DNA of 62,752 nt from Heliomarina baculiformis. GTDB taxonomy: Bacteria; Pseudomonadota; Alphaproteobacteria; Rhodobacterales; Rhodobacteraceae. A program made the position numbers and the translations under genes. Where the stretch lies: contig NZ_JAIMIC010000015.1 of the NCBI RefSeq assembly GCF_019966545.1, positions 1-62,752 on the forward strand. The letters are read 5' to 3'. Of this stretch, positions 42,082-51,157 are shown in pieces (within the stretch, counting starts at the first letter, position 1; every line of letters starts with the position of its first letter). The notes beneath the pieces are model-generated. The model ran no database searches. It was given only the letters and a program-made list of their open reading frames with translations, and had not been told where the DNA came from.

Positions 42082-43272
42082 CTATGAGACAGATACCAAT
42101 CGCGCCTGTTTCGGGTCATAGACATAGCCCGAAATCGTCCCGTCCTTGATCCGTTCAACTGCATCCTTTATCGCGAATATTGGCACGAGAAACCACTCTC
42201 TCGGAATCACGGGCCTACCAAAGCGATCCATGATCTCGATCTCGAGCCGCGCGGGCTCGAAGATGCGATGGATCAGGTTCTCCAGTTTTGTCCGATTGAT
42301 GTTGTAGAGTTCATAAGTCGCAACCACCTCGACGTTCGCCATCAGAAACGTTGGTTGCAGATGTGCGCCAGCGATCCGCTTTTCAACGCTCATATTGGTG
42401 ACGCCGATCTTGTGTACGAGGTCGCGATTTTCGGCCACAAGTGGATGATCGGATTTGCTGCGAAGCACATAAATGATCCCGCTCGCCTCATCACCGTCGA
42501 GTGTCTGATCGGAAAAAAGTGGCCCTGCCGATGGATCGGTGATCCGCCGTCCGGCGTCGTCCTTGTTCAACGCGCGCTGAAGCGAGCGCATCAGCATGTT
42601 GCTCTCGGTCCCGTTGTCGAAAATCACCCGCAGACGCGCATCCGTGCGACCTTGCTCGTTGGTGATGGTCTCGCCCTTGTCGGCGACATAGGCTTTTTGA
42701 CCGCTGACAATGAAGAAGCGTCCCTTCTCAATCTCGGCTTTCATCTCGAACGGGCGGGTTTCGCGCAAGCCGCTATCCAGCTCTTTCTGTACCTGCTCGA
42801 ATAAGGGTTTGAACGTGGCAAAATCCTCGCATTTCTCGCGGTTTCCGACTTCATCGGCAGCCTTTTTCTCGGCTGTCGACCGGACATGTTTCAATTCCGT
42901 GAGGGGTGATCTAGCCACTTCCACACCCAGTTCAGCGAGGAGGGCATCGTCATCGAGGTCATCGGAGTCTGACGCTGAAGGCGGAGGGGTGTCTGTTAGG
43001 AGACCGTGCTCGTCCAGTGGGCCCAGCAAGTCGCGACACTCCTGCAATTGACGGATCTGGTCAAGACGCACCGCATAGAGGCGTTCAAAGATATCACGAT
43101 CCTCCCCGTGCTGGGGAGGCCGGCCATGCTCATCTGCAAATCGCAAGATTTCCTCAAAACCTGCGATGATGCGTTCTTCGCGTGGTGTGCGGCTGAACTG
43201 CTTCTTGACCTCGACCTCGACGCCAAGCTCAGCAAGAAGGGCGTCGTCTTCGTCGGTGAAACCCTTAGCCAT
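42082..43272 (-). CDS. GIY-YIG nuclease family protein (YeeC-like)
   Basis: A 396-residue protein. A GIY-YIG/T5orf172-type domain lies at about residues 262-380: SGIIYVLRSKSDHPL, HKIGVT, then KRIAGAHLQPTFL, with a conserved glutamate in KLENLIHRIF. The N-terminal part has a duplicated short motif, DDALLAELGVEV, at about residues 9-20 and 107-118. It is the last gene of the seven-gene operon and overlaps the helicase gene by 8 bp. The methylase, helicase and GIY-YIG set resembles B. subtilis yeeA-yeeB-yeeC. It is probably the cutting subunit; this is inference. Confidence 0.85.
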   Translation of the reverse strand: MAKGFTDEDDALLAELGVEVEVKKQFSRTPREERIIAGFEEILRFADEHGRPPQHGEDRDIFERLYAVRLDQIRQLQECRDLLGPLDEHGLLTDTPPPSASDSDDLDDDALLAELGVEVARSPLTELKHVRSTAEKKAADEVGNREKCEDFATFKPLFEQVQKELDSGLRETRPFEMKAEIEKGRFFIVSGQKAYVADKGETITNEQGRTDARLRVIFDNGTESNMLMRSLQRALNKDDAGRRITDPSAGPLFSDQTLDGDEASGIIYVLRSKSDHPLVAENRDLVHKIGVTNMSVEKRIAGAHLQPTFLMANVEVVATYELYNINRTKLENLIHRIFEPARLEIEIMDRFGRPVIPREWFLVPIFAIKDAVERIKDGTISGYVYDPKQARLVSVS

Positions 43273-45313
43273 TGGCAGCCTCCTGCTTCATGCGCGCGAG
43301 ATAGGCGACGCCTTCGGCCATTTTCTTCTCCCACGGATCAGGCGATGTGATGGAAGGCAGACGGCCCCGCTCCTGCTTGAACTTGACGGCGCGTTTCGCC
43401 AGATCTCGCGCCTCGTCCGGTGACAGTTGCACCTTTTTCGCAGAGATGACGGCCTGGACCTGCCGAAGGCTTTCCTCGCTCATCGTCTTTGCCAGAATCG
43501 AGTAGGCTTCGCCGAACGGGTTGATGCGATCAATCAGATCGATGTCGAGTTCGCGCACGTCCATTGCGAATTTGCGCACCCCGTCGATCAAGGCGGTATT
43601 GCCGGTTGTTTCTGTGTCATCGCGGTTCGACAGCGCGATCTCTTTCGCCTTCTGGGTCAGGTTCAGCGCAGCAACTGCGTGTTGGCGCACCGCTTCCTGA
43701 TCCTCTGCATCTAGCTCTGGGAACCTGGCACCGACAATCTTGCCCATGCGGACCTGCGTCAGTTCCTCCGGCACCAGCTCCTCATCGAAGAGCCCGCGCT
43801 CGATCGTGGTCTTGTCCTGAACGAAAGCTGTGATGACTTCGTTGAGGTCCTCCTGGCAGATGCGTTTGGCTTCCTTGCTCTTGGGTTCGACCAGACCTTT
43901 GATTTCGATCTGGAACTGCCCGCTGGCCTCGCTGAAGCCAACGTTCTCTTTGTTGGGGTCATAGCCGCCCTCGCCGTAATCGAACCCTTCGACAGGGCCA
44001 CTTTTCACGGTCTTGGGCGTGAAGTTGAAACGTGGGGCCAGCACCTGCTCCATCAGCAGGCTTGCAGCGATCGCCTTCAGTGTATCGTTGACTGACTCGG
44101 TCACGGCTTCGGCCGCGGCGTCGGGCTCCGCGATAAGGTTGGTGAACCGCGCTCGGGTCTTGCCCTCGGCATCGCGGGTGGCGCGGCCGATGATCTGCAC
44201 GATCTCCGTCAGGCTGGCGCGATAACCCACCGTCAGGGCGTGTTCGCACCAGATCCAATCGAACCCTTCTTTCGCCATACCCAGGGCGATGATGATGTCG
44301 ACATGATCGCGGTTGTTCTTCTGCGTGGAGTCTTTCAGCGCGGCGGAAACCTTGTCACGCTTGGATGGCTCGTCGTCCACCAGATCGGCGATGCGTAAGA
44401 ATCGCTCGTCGGGCGTCTTGACCAGCTGAAAGCCTGTGATGGGATCCGCTCCCTGCCAATCGCCCAGGGCGTCAATGATATGCTCGACCTCGCGATGCTT
44501 GTCCTTGGTGCTTTCGCGCGAGTTCACGTTCGGGATGTGAAGGATTGTCTTCTCGGTCGGATCCAAAACCTTGAGGATGTCGTCCGCATAGGACCCGGAA
44601 TAGAAGAAATACCCGATGTCGAGCGTCTTGAGGTATTTGTAACCATTCAACTGCTGATAGTAGGTATAGGTGAAGGTATCGAACTTTGCCTCATCTTCGG
44701 GCGACAGAACGGCTTCGGCATCGCCGCGGAAATAGGACCCGGTCATCGCAACCAGATGCACCTTGTCGCGCGCGACCAGTGCGCCCAGATGCGTGCCCAG
44801 CTTGTTATCAGGGTTGGCAGAGACGTGGTGAAACTCGTCTACCGCGATGAGCCGATCATCAAACGCTTCAATCCCGAACTTGTCCACGGCGAACCGAAAG
44901 GTCGCGTGGGTGCAGACCAGAATCTTGTCGTCGCTCGCCAGAAACTTGCCGACAGCGCCGACCTTGCCGTCATCCCCGCCGGGAGCGTTGCATAGGTTCC
45001 ATCGCGGTTGCACGGTCCAGTCTGCCCAGAAGCCGTACTTGCTCAGCGGCTCGTCGTTGAAGCTGGACCCGATGGACTTTTCCGGCACCACGACGATGGC
45101 CTGGCGCAGGCCCTGATTGTGCAGCTTGTCGAGCGCGATGAACATCAGCGCGCGGCTCTTGCCCGAGGCCGGGGGCGACTTGATCAGCAGGTATTGCTCG
45201 CCCCGCTTCTCATAGGCACCCTCTTGCATTTCGCGCATGCCAAGCTCGTTCGATTTGGTCGAGCTTCCATTGGCCGCGTAATTGACAGAGACGGAAGGAA
45301 CCTGCTGTGTCAT
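43265..45313 (-). CDS. DEAD/DEAH-type helicase (YeeB-like)
   Basis: A 682-residue SF2 helicase/translocase. Walker A is SPPASGKS (46-53), motif II DEFH (159-162), motif III-like VAMTGSYF, and motif VI QIIGRATRD near 395-403. The C-terminal ~200 residues are helical and family-specific. The architecture resembles the restriction-type helicase YeeB and type III Res subunits without a nuclease. AGAAGG precedes the start. An 18-bp direct repeat pair lies in the leader between it and the upstream ATPase gene. It probably couples recognition by the methylase to cleavage by the GIY-YIG protein. Confidence 0.88.
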   Translation of the reverse strand: MTQQVPSVSVNYAANGSSTKSNELGMREMQEGAYEKRGEQYLLIKSPPASGKSRALMFIALDKLHNQGLRQAIVVVPEKSIGSSFNDEPLSKYGFWADWTVQPRWNLCNAPGGDDGKVGAVGKFLASDDKILVCTHATFRFAVDKFGIEAFDDRLIAVDEFHHVSANPDNKLGTHLGALVARDKVHLVAMTGSYFRGDAEAVLSPEDEAKFDTFTYTYYQQLNGYKYLKTLDIGYFFYSGSYADDILKVLDPTEKTILHIPNVNSRESTKDKHREVEHIIDALGDWQGADPITGFQLVKTPDERFLRIADLVDDEPSKRDKVSAALKDSTQKNNRDHVDIIIALGMAKEGFDWIWCEHALTVGYRASLTEIVQIIGRATRDAEGKTRARFTNLIAEPDAAAEAVTESVNDTLKAIAASLLMEQVLAPRFNFTPKTVKSGPVEGFDYGEGGYDPNKENVGFSEASGQFQIEIKGLVEPKSKEAKRICQEDLNEVITAFVQDKTTIERGLFDEELVPEELTQVRMGKIVGARFPELDAEDQEAVRQHAVAALNLTQKAKEIALSNRDDTETTGNTALIDGVRKFAMDVRELDIDLIDRINPFGEAYSILAKTMSEESLRQVQAVISAKKVQLSPDEARDLAKRAVKFKQERGRLPSITSPDPWEKKMAEGVAYLARMKQEAANG

Positions 45314-45359
45314 GATGTTTTCCTTCTGAGGGGCGCGGAATCATTCGCTTTGGGGCAGG

Positions 45360-45476
45360 CAATCAAAACCCGATCAAGTAGCGATACCGCACCCTGCCTA
45401 TCGTAACAGTATGATTTATATGTATTTTCCAATTTACGCCCTCCAGCCCACATACGCACAATCAAAACCCGATCAA
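45360..45476. repeat. 18-bp direct repeat in the helicase leader
   Basis: CAATCAAAACCCGATCAA occurs at 45360-45377 and 45459-45476, 99 bp apart, in the gap between the AlbA_2 ATPase and helicase genes. It may mark a binding site pair, a recombination scar, or an internal promoter control. Only two copies were found, so it is not a CRISPR array. Confidence 0.75.
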
Positions 45477-45488
45477 ATGTTGTCCCTG

Positions 45489-46961
45489 TCACGCCCATGA
45501 GGGGACATATCCGGCCCGAGGGCGTTCAGCATCCGCAGGACGGATCAGATCAGCATCCAGCGTTGCGCGAATAACCCGCGATGCCTGCGCAGCGTTCTGG
45601 TCGTCGATACCAAGCCGCTCGCGAAGTGTCGCGTTCGTCATCTTCTGACCGCCTACGTATTTGAGCGCGGCATGTTGGTAACACGCTCGCACGGCTTCTT
45701 CCGGTGTCATGTCCGCAAATCGGCGTGGTGCAAACAGAACCACGCGCACGGCGTCTCCCTCCATGCGGAAATCCGGTGGGGGCAACTGGTGTAGCTCAAC
45801 CGCCGAGATCACCTTGTCGATGCCGGTGCCTTGTTCTTCGCAAAGTTTCATCCGCCGCATCAACGACGCAAGGGCTTCATTTCGGGAACGCGGCGGCGAG
45901 TCCAAAAACCGGTCGGGGCTAACCAAGGGGGCGCCCGGGTTCGTGATCTCCATTCGATCACTGAACAACTCGATGAGTGGTCCTGCGCCGGTGATTGTCA
46001 TGTCTTGGTGGATCAATGCGTTGGCGATCAATTCGCGGATCGCTATCGACGGGTAAAGTGGTCGCTCCTCGCGGAATGCTTTACCGATCAGTTCGTTGCG
46101 GGGCAGAAGGCCGTCGATGTAATCCACCAGCCCCTGAAATCCCGCTGCATAGCCGCGCTGGCCATCCTGGCGGTGACTCACGTCATCTGCACGTCCGGTG
46201 CCGGCATAGGCCACGAAACGGACGCCTTTGCGCTCTACAGAGGGGCCGAAATCGGCAAGTTTCTTGGCATACAGGATTGCACCTAGATTGGTGATGTTCC
46301 AACGATCGCTTACATCTTTCTGGATCAGGCGATCCGCCAATAGCCTGTCGAAGATCCCCTGCCTGTTATCCGGCAAGGGCTGGCCCGTAAGATCGAAGTA
46401 GTTGGCGTAATTCAGCCGCTCAAGAACATCGTCACCGGTCAGGAACTGGGCCGCGATCCCTGTCTCCCAAGCGTAGGGCTGCAACTTGGCCCAGAGGGCA
46501 CGCAGGCGTTCCGGATGGTCGGAGAGGCGCGGCGTGGCGCTGCCGATGCGCAAATAGGCTGTGCGGTCAAATTCTACCGGGGCGGTTGCGGCGGCGGGGA
46601 TGGTCAGCAGGATCAGGCGCCCCCCATCGTGATCGACTTCTTCGAAACGAAACTCGATGCTTGGCGACAGGTGGTTCGCAATCCACAGTTCGAGCGGCTG
46701 CCCCTTCTCCTTCTTCACTGTCGGCTCAAAAACCGTGCCGACAGCCGCATGATCACCGTCTCGCACCCCCCAAACCACATAGGCAAAGTGCTGATCGGCC
46801 AGACGTGCGGCATTGGACAAGGCCGAGATCAGCTTGCCGATCAACGGTCCGTCAGCATTGTTTTCCTTGAACTCGATCCAGGTGGTTTCCGCTGGTTTGG
46901 CGCGCAGATCGTCCACCAGCCTGCGGGTGCGTTCCGCGCTCATGACAGGGTCAAGCGTCAT
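45489..46961 (-). CDS. AlbA_2 (Schlafen-like) ATP-binding protein
   Basis: A 490-residue protein. The N-terminal AlbA_2 domain (residues ~20-140: ETTWIEFKENNADGPLIGKLISALSNAARL, FAYVVWGVRDGD) is followed by an ATP-dependent DNA-helicase-related domain with IRELIANALIHQDM (about 310-325) and a C-terminal winged helix (QKMTNATLRERLGI). Such proteins occur in many defence clusters as regulators or RNA/DNA-binding effectors. I chose the ATG at 46961; other in-frame starts lie nearby. It is flanked by an unknown gene and the helicase gene, all on the same strand. Confidence 0.85.
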   Translation of the reverse strand: MTLDPVMSAERTRRLVDDLRAKPAETTWIEFKENNADGPLIGKLISALSNAARLADQHFAYVVWGVRDGDHAAVGTVFEPTVKKEKGQPLELWIANHLSPSIEFRFEEVDHDGGRLILLTIPAAATAPVEFDRTAYLRIGSATPRLSDHPERLRALWAKLQPYAWETGIAAQFLTGDDVLERLNYANYFDLTGQPLPDNRQGIFDRLLADRLIQKDVSDRWNITNLGAILYAKKLADFGPSVERKGVRFVAYAGTGRADDVSHRQDGQRGYAAGFQGLVDYIDGLLPRNELIGKAFREERPLYPSIAIRELIANALIHQDMTITGAGPLIELFSDRMEITNPGAPLVSPDRFLDSPPRSRNEALASLMRRMKLCEEQGTGIDKVISAVELHQLPPPDFRMEGDAVRVVLFAPRRFADMTPEEAVRACYQHAALKYVGGQKMTNATLRERLGIDDQNAAQASRVIRATLDADLIRPADAERPRAGYVPSWA

Positions 46962-47103
46962 GGTGTGTTCACTTTCTGACCCATCACGATCGGGCAGCGT
47001 TTTTCGTAGGCGCATTCCTGTATGTCCCGACGACGCTGATCGTTCGGCTTGGCCGGGCTACCGTTGGTGGCATAAATAATCGAAATGGAGGGAAAACCTT
47101 TGA

Positions 47104-47988
47104 TCATTGATCTTTCACTCGCTTATCAAAACGTCTTAAAAATATGCGGGCTGTGATCAGGATTATTTGAAACCGAAAAGCACAATCTTCTTCATCTGAT
47201 AGACCCGGATGGCTGCCGTGGGGATGCAATCTTGCCCACAACCCCAATACGTATGCGGGTTTGCCTCTGTCGTTCTCCCACTCATTGTATTCGTGAAGTA
47301 GGAATGGTCCCGATTTTGTATCTGCAAGATATTGCCTCTTCGCATCATCACTAACCTTAGGATCACATCCAAAATACTCCGCAATTTTGTCCAGCAGTTC
47401 CTGATAGAAATCTCGGATCATCGCGTTTGCAGATGACCAATTCCCTTGCGAAAAATTCTGAGTTGCTTGCGCCAAGTGTCCCTTGGCCACATTAAACCCA
47501 TGCCGATCAAGCAGAGCCTCAACTTCGCTTGTCGCTTCACGAAAGTCTGCCTCAGGCACATCCTCAGGTAGCATCCGCCTTAGGACGATTTTTTTGATCA
47601 TCCTTGGAGCATCGTCGAAGATTGAAGTTCCGCCCATCGGATCCGGAACCCTTTCTTCCACAAGTTCGAAGCCATCCATTTTCAGACCAGCAACAAGACG
47701 CAACCAGACGTCAGGCTTGTTTTGTTTGTCTCGATCGGACGCGGTAGTTGCATGTTCAACCATCGCCCTACGCAGGTCGCAGTTCCCATTGACCGTCGGA
47801 ACAGAACGCTGTCCCATACTGCTTTTGGCGAACCTAACCAAATCATTGGCCTTCGATGCTACCGATCCAGAGCCACAGAATTCCTCTACACCCCACCCTA
47901 AAATAAGAGATGAGAACGCGGCTTGCGTCGACATTTCAGCAATCATCTCGCCCGCTGCCATCAGCGTCATGCTATTGAAGTTGCTCAT
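47104..47988 (-). CDS. Unknown operon protein with a HEPN-like motif (294 aa)
   Basis: A 294-residue protein that I do not recognise. It overlaps the methylase stop by 4 bp (ATGA), so it is made with it. The N-terminal half resembles an abortive-infection-like helical region. The C-terminal ~110 residues are helical and contain LWARLHPHGSHPGLSDEED followed by a long hydrophobic-arginine helix (ITARIFLRRF). This is reminiscent of Abi-C/HEPN RNase domains, whose active site is R followed 4-6 residues later by H. If correct it would be an RNase effector. Codon use is less GC-biased than its neighbours. Function unproven. Confidence 0.7.
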   Translation of the reverse strand: MSNFNSMTLMAAGEMIAEMSTQAAFSSLILGWGVEEFCGSGSVASKANDLVRFAKSSMGQRSVPTVNGNCDLRRAMVEHATTASDRDKQNKPDVWLRLVAGLKMDGFELVEERVPDPMGGTSIFDDAPRMIKKIVLRRMLPEDVPEADFREATSEVEALLDRHGFNVAKGHLAQATQNFSQGNWSSANAMIRDFYQELLDKIAEYFGCDPKVSDDAKRQYLADTKSGPFLLHEYNEWENDRGKPAYVLGLWARLHPHGSHPGLSDEEDCAFRFQIILITARIFLRRFDKRVKDQ

Positions 47989-50735
47989 ACGCTCACCTTC
48001 GTCGTCATCTTCGTATACATCTCGAACAGCTTTTCCAGCCGTTCGGTGTCGTTGCGGAAGCGGCGGCCGATATAGATGCGTTCCAGAACCTCGTCGTTGT
48101 GGTCATGCGCTGCGCGGAGGTTGGCGGGCATTTTCTCGGGGTCGTAGAGGTCGGCGATGGTGGCGGGGAAATGCGCCTCGCGGGCCAGAAGGATGCCTTC
48201 TGCCGCCGCTGTCAGGTCGGCGCGGTTCTTTTCGGTCAGTTTCGGGACGGGGAAGGTGTTCCAGCCGAGGGTGTTGGAATAGCTGAAATCAGTTCGCATC
48301 CGCACGCAAACCGTGCCGATCCAGACCCAATGCAGACGCGAGGCGATCAGCGCCATGTTCCAGAGCGGAGCGTCGTAGAGGGCAAAAAGTTTGTTGGAAA
48401 TAATGGTTCCATCAGGGAGAGGTCCACATGGGAGATAGTCGCGGTTCTCGGAACTAATCGCTGCGATCGCGATCACTTTCTCATCGCCCGTTTGGCGACG
48501 TTCATCGAATCTATGGGGCCACTTAGCCCCTTTCTGTGTTGCCGACTTTGTACTGGCGAGGCGCATTGCGCGCACAGCCTCAAGTCGCTTCCCAATTGCA
48601 GGGATTTCTTTGGCCTGTTCTGCCTCGGCATCCTTTATCCAAAGACAGTATCGCTGCTTCCCCGCAATAAACTCTTCAGAACCAAGAATGGGGCGAATAA
48701 ATTTTCGCCGCTGTTCTGGGGTTAGAGCCAAGCTTGAAACTTCGTCTGAACTAAACAGCAAATTTCCCCCGTCAACAGGCTTACTACCGAATGTCATTTC
48801 GGCCAGCGAGGATAGTGGCTTTGACCGCTTCTCTACGATTACGTTTGCACCATTGATCAAGTAAGCGTTCAGGAATCCGGACTCTTTGACTTCGGTTTCA
48901 CCGTCCGAAGTTAACGAAAACAGCTTTCTGGTGTGACCAGCGCGGTTTGATATTCCAACTATGACCACGGTCACGCCAGCATTATGGCTGGCCAGGTTCG
49001 CCCATTTGAAGTTCGTATGGGCAAAGGCGATCTCGTGCCCTGTCTTGAAGATCAGCGGCCACAGGATCGGCACCTGCTGCCCCTGACAGATCGAGTTGGT
49101 GGACACAAAGGCCGACACGGTGGGCGTGTGCAGCCCGTAATCGGCGGCCTTCATGAACCAGCCTGCAACATAGTCGAGCGATTTCCAGCTTTTCGTGCGC
49201 CCGTCGAAAATGCGCTGCAAATCCTCTTTCTGTTCGGTGCTTTGCCAGGTTGACCCAAGATAGGGCGGATTCCCGCAGATATAGGTCTCGCCCCCTTCAT
49301 TCGCGAAGTCGATCTGCGCCTGATCCAGCGGGGACATGAACAGGTCATCGGCCTGAAACTTCACCCCCGTCCCCGTGGGCGGGCAGACCGACAGCCAATC
49401 CAGCCGCAGGGCGTTGCCGCAGGTGATCCAGTTCTGCGCGTCCAGAGGCAGGAATTCTGCCAGCGCCTCTTTCTGGCCGCGATAGGTCACGTCGCATTGG
49501 TATTCCGCGATGATCAACGCCAGCCGCGCGATCTCGGCCGAGAAATCCCGCAGCTCGATCCCGCGATAGTTGGTCAGGGGAATGTCGGTGCGCCGCAGCG
49601 GCTCGCCCCGGCGCTTGTTGATCTCATACTCGATGGCGCGCATTTCCTTGTAGGCGATGACAAGGAAGTTGCCCGACCCGCAGGCGGGATCGAAGACGCG
49701 GATCTTGGCCATGCGCGCACGCAGATTGGAGAGCCTCCGCGCGTTGTCGCCCGCCGCCTCCAGTTCCGTCCGCAGGTCATCTAGGAAGAGCGGGTTCAGC
49801 ACCTTCAGGATGTTCGGCACGGAGGTGTAGTGCATGCCGAGGACCGAGCGTTCCTCCTCATCCGCGACGGCCTGGATCATGGAGCCGAAGATGTCGGGGT
49901 TGATCTGGGTCCAGTCGAGGCTGCCGATATGGGACAGGTAGCGCTGCGCGATCTTGGAAAACCGCGGGGCTTCGGTGGACCCCGAGAAGAGCCCACCGTT
50001 CACATAGGGAAAGGTGTCGGCCCAGCGGGGCAGCTTGGCCTCGGCCCGTTTGGGGATGGCGGTGTTCATCGCGCGGAAGATTTCGCCGATGACCTGATGC
50101 GTGTTCGACCCGTCGCGGTTAGCCATCTGGTCGATGGTGGCGGTGAACAGGTTGTCGCTGACGAAGATGTCGGTGTCTTCGGCGAAGAAGCAGAAGATCA
50201 GCCGCGCCATGAAGTGGTTCATGTCGTGGCGTTTTTCCGCGCTGCCCCAGTCGGGGTTGTCCTTGATCAGCTCGATATAGAGCCGGTTGAGGCGGCTGGT
50301 CGCCCGGATGTCAAAGGCGCTTTCGCGGATCTGCTTGACGGTGGAGATACCGGCGAGCGGCAGGAAGAAGCCGAAATGGTCGGGGAAATCGGTGTAGCGG
50401 CAGGCGATGGTCTCGCCAGTGGTGATATCTTCGGCTTCCAGATCAATGCCATCGGTAGCGAGGATGAACTTGGCCTTAGCGCGGGTGGTGGTTGGGCTGT
50501 CGCGCAAGGCGGTGAGCGTTGCCGCGATATCGCCCGGCGCACAGGTCGCAAGGTGGATGTTGTTGGTCTGCAGGACGCCGCCGAGGTCGGACTTGTTCGA
50601 CGCGCCGGTGCGCAGCCGCTTGATGGTCGTGTCCTTGTTGCCGAAGGCCATGAGGAAGGCATATGGGAACTCGGCAGCATCAAAGGGCTGCTCGGCGAGT
50701 TCGGAAACAGCTTGTTCGATTTCAACGGCGTTCAT
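47985..50735 (-). CDS. MmeI/YeeA-like adenine DNA methyltransferase
   Basis: A 916-residue class I SAM-dependent methyltransferase. Motif I is FDPACGSGNF (348-357) and the catalytic motif NPPY is at 489-492. A target-recognition region (about 640-800) and a helical C terminus follow. The layout is that of MmeI/YeeA-type proteins. The first 180 residues have no PD-(D/E)XK nuclease pattern such as the EAK of MmeI, so it should modify without cutting. I chose the ATG at 50735, which overlaps the VapC-type toxin stop. It would mark host DNA so that the helicase and nuclease spare it. Confidence 0.9.
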   Translation of the reverse strand: MNAVEIEQAVSELAEQPFDAAEFPYAFLMAFGNKDTTIKRLRTGASNKSDLGGVLQTNNIHLATCAPGDIAATLTALRDSPTTTRAKAKFILATDGIDLEAEDITTGETIACRYTDFPDHFGFFLPLAGISTVKQIRESAFDIRATSRLNRLYIELIKDNPDWGSAEKRHDMNHFMARLIFCFFAEDTDIFVSDNLFTATIDQMANRDGSNTHQVIGEIFRAMNTAIPKRAEAKLPRWADTFPYVNGGLFSGSTEAPRFSKIAQRYLSHIGSLDWTQINPDIFGSMIQAVADEEERSVLGMHYTSVPNILKVLNPLFLDDLRTELEAAGDNARRLSNLRARMAKIRVFDPACGSGNFLVIAYKEMRAIEYEINKRRGEPLRRTDIPLTNYRGIELRDFSAEIARLALIIAEYQCDVTYRGQKEALAEFLPLDAQNWITCGNALRLDWLSVCPPTGTGVKFQADDLFMSPLDQAQIDFANEGGETYICGNPPYLGSTWQSTEQKEDLQRIFDGRTKSWKSLDYVAGWFMKAADYGLHTPTVSAFVSTNSICQGQQVPILWPLIFKTGHEIAFAHTNFKWANLASHNAGVTVVIVGISNRAGHTRKLFSLTSDGETEVKESGFLNAYLINGANVIVEKRSKPLSSLAEMTFGSKPVDGGNLLFSSDEVSSLALTPEQRRKFIRPILGSEEFIAGKQRYCLWIKDAEAEQAKEIPAIGKRLEAVRAMRLASTKSATQKGAKWPHRFDERRQTGDEKVIAIAAISSENRDYLPCGPLPDGTIISNKLFALYDAPLWNMALIASRLHWVWIGTVCVRMRTDFSYSNTLGWNTFPVPKLTEKNRADLTAAAEGILLAREAHFPATIADLYDPEKMPANLRAAHDHNDEVLERIYIGRRFRNDTERLEKLFEMYTKMTTKVSV

Positions 50736-51154
50736 GCGGCTGTCCAGGGGTTGATCAGGTCGATCTCGCAACCCTCGAAGTCAGGCGTATTGCGCGTGGC
50801 GACGGTGGCGCCGCAGGCGTGGGCAATGGAAGCGATCTGGCAATCGGCCTGAGCGATCGGTCGCCCGGCGGACCGTCGTGCCGCTGCTATGGTAGCGAAG
50901 GACTGCGCGGCGTTGCTGTCGAAGGGCAGAATGCGCCCGGCCAGGTCTTCGCGCAGGATGCGGTCCACGGCGTCAACCAGCGCGGCGCGGTGCTTGCCGT
51001 TCCCCATGATTGCGAGGCCAAAGCGCAGTTCCGCCTCCGATATCGAGGTCAGGTAAACGTTGAGCCCTTCCTGAGCCGACAACCAGTGTTCGACCTTGGG
51101 CTCCGGGGCCGGGCGCAAAAGCTCGGAGATGACATTCGTGTCGAGGATGATCAT
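50732..51154 (-). CDS. VapC/FitB-type PIN-domain toxin
   Basis: A 140-residue PIN-domain protein, MIILDTNVISELLRP, with acidic residues at D5, E41 region (ISEAELRFG) and in IAQADCQIASIA, and the final GATVATRNTPDF. PIN toxins cleave RNA and are neutralised by the upstream FitA-like protein. It overlaps the methylase gene by 4 bp, so the toxin and methylase are translationally coupled. That ties addiction to the restriction-modification-like genes. Confidence 0.9.
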   Translation of the reverse strand: MIILDTNVISELLRPAPEPKVEHWLSAQEGLNVYLTSISEAELRFGLAIMGNGKHRAALVDAVDRILREDLAGRILPFDSNAAQSFATIAAARRSAGRPIAQADCQIASIAHACGATVATRNTPDFEGCEIDLINPWTAA

Positions 51155-51157
51155 GCG

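Noticed and set aside
45360-45476. CRISPR array
   Set aside because: Only two repeats of 18 bp with an 81-bp gap, no third unit and no cas genes.
49830-50852. 340-codon plus-strand frame
   Set aside because: Antisense to the methylase and the PIN toxin; translation is Gly/Val/Asp-rich without motifs.
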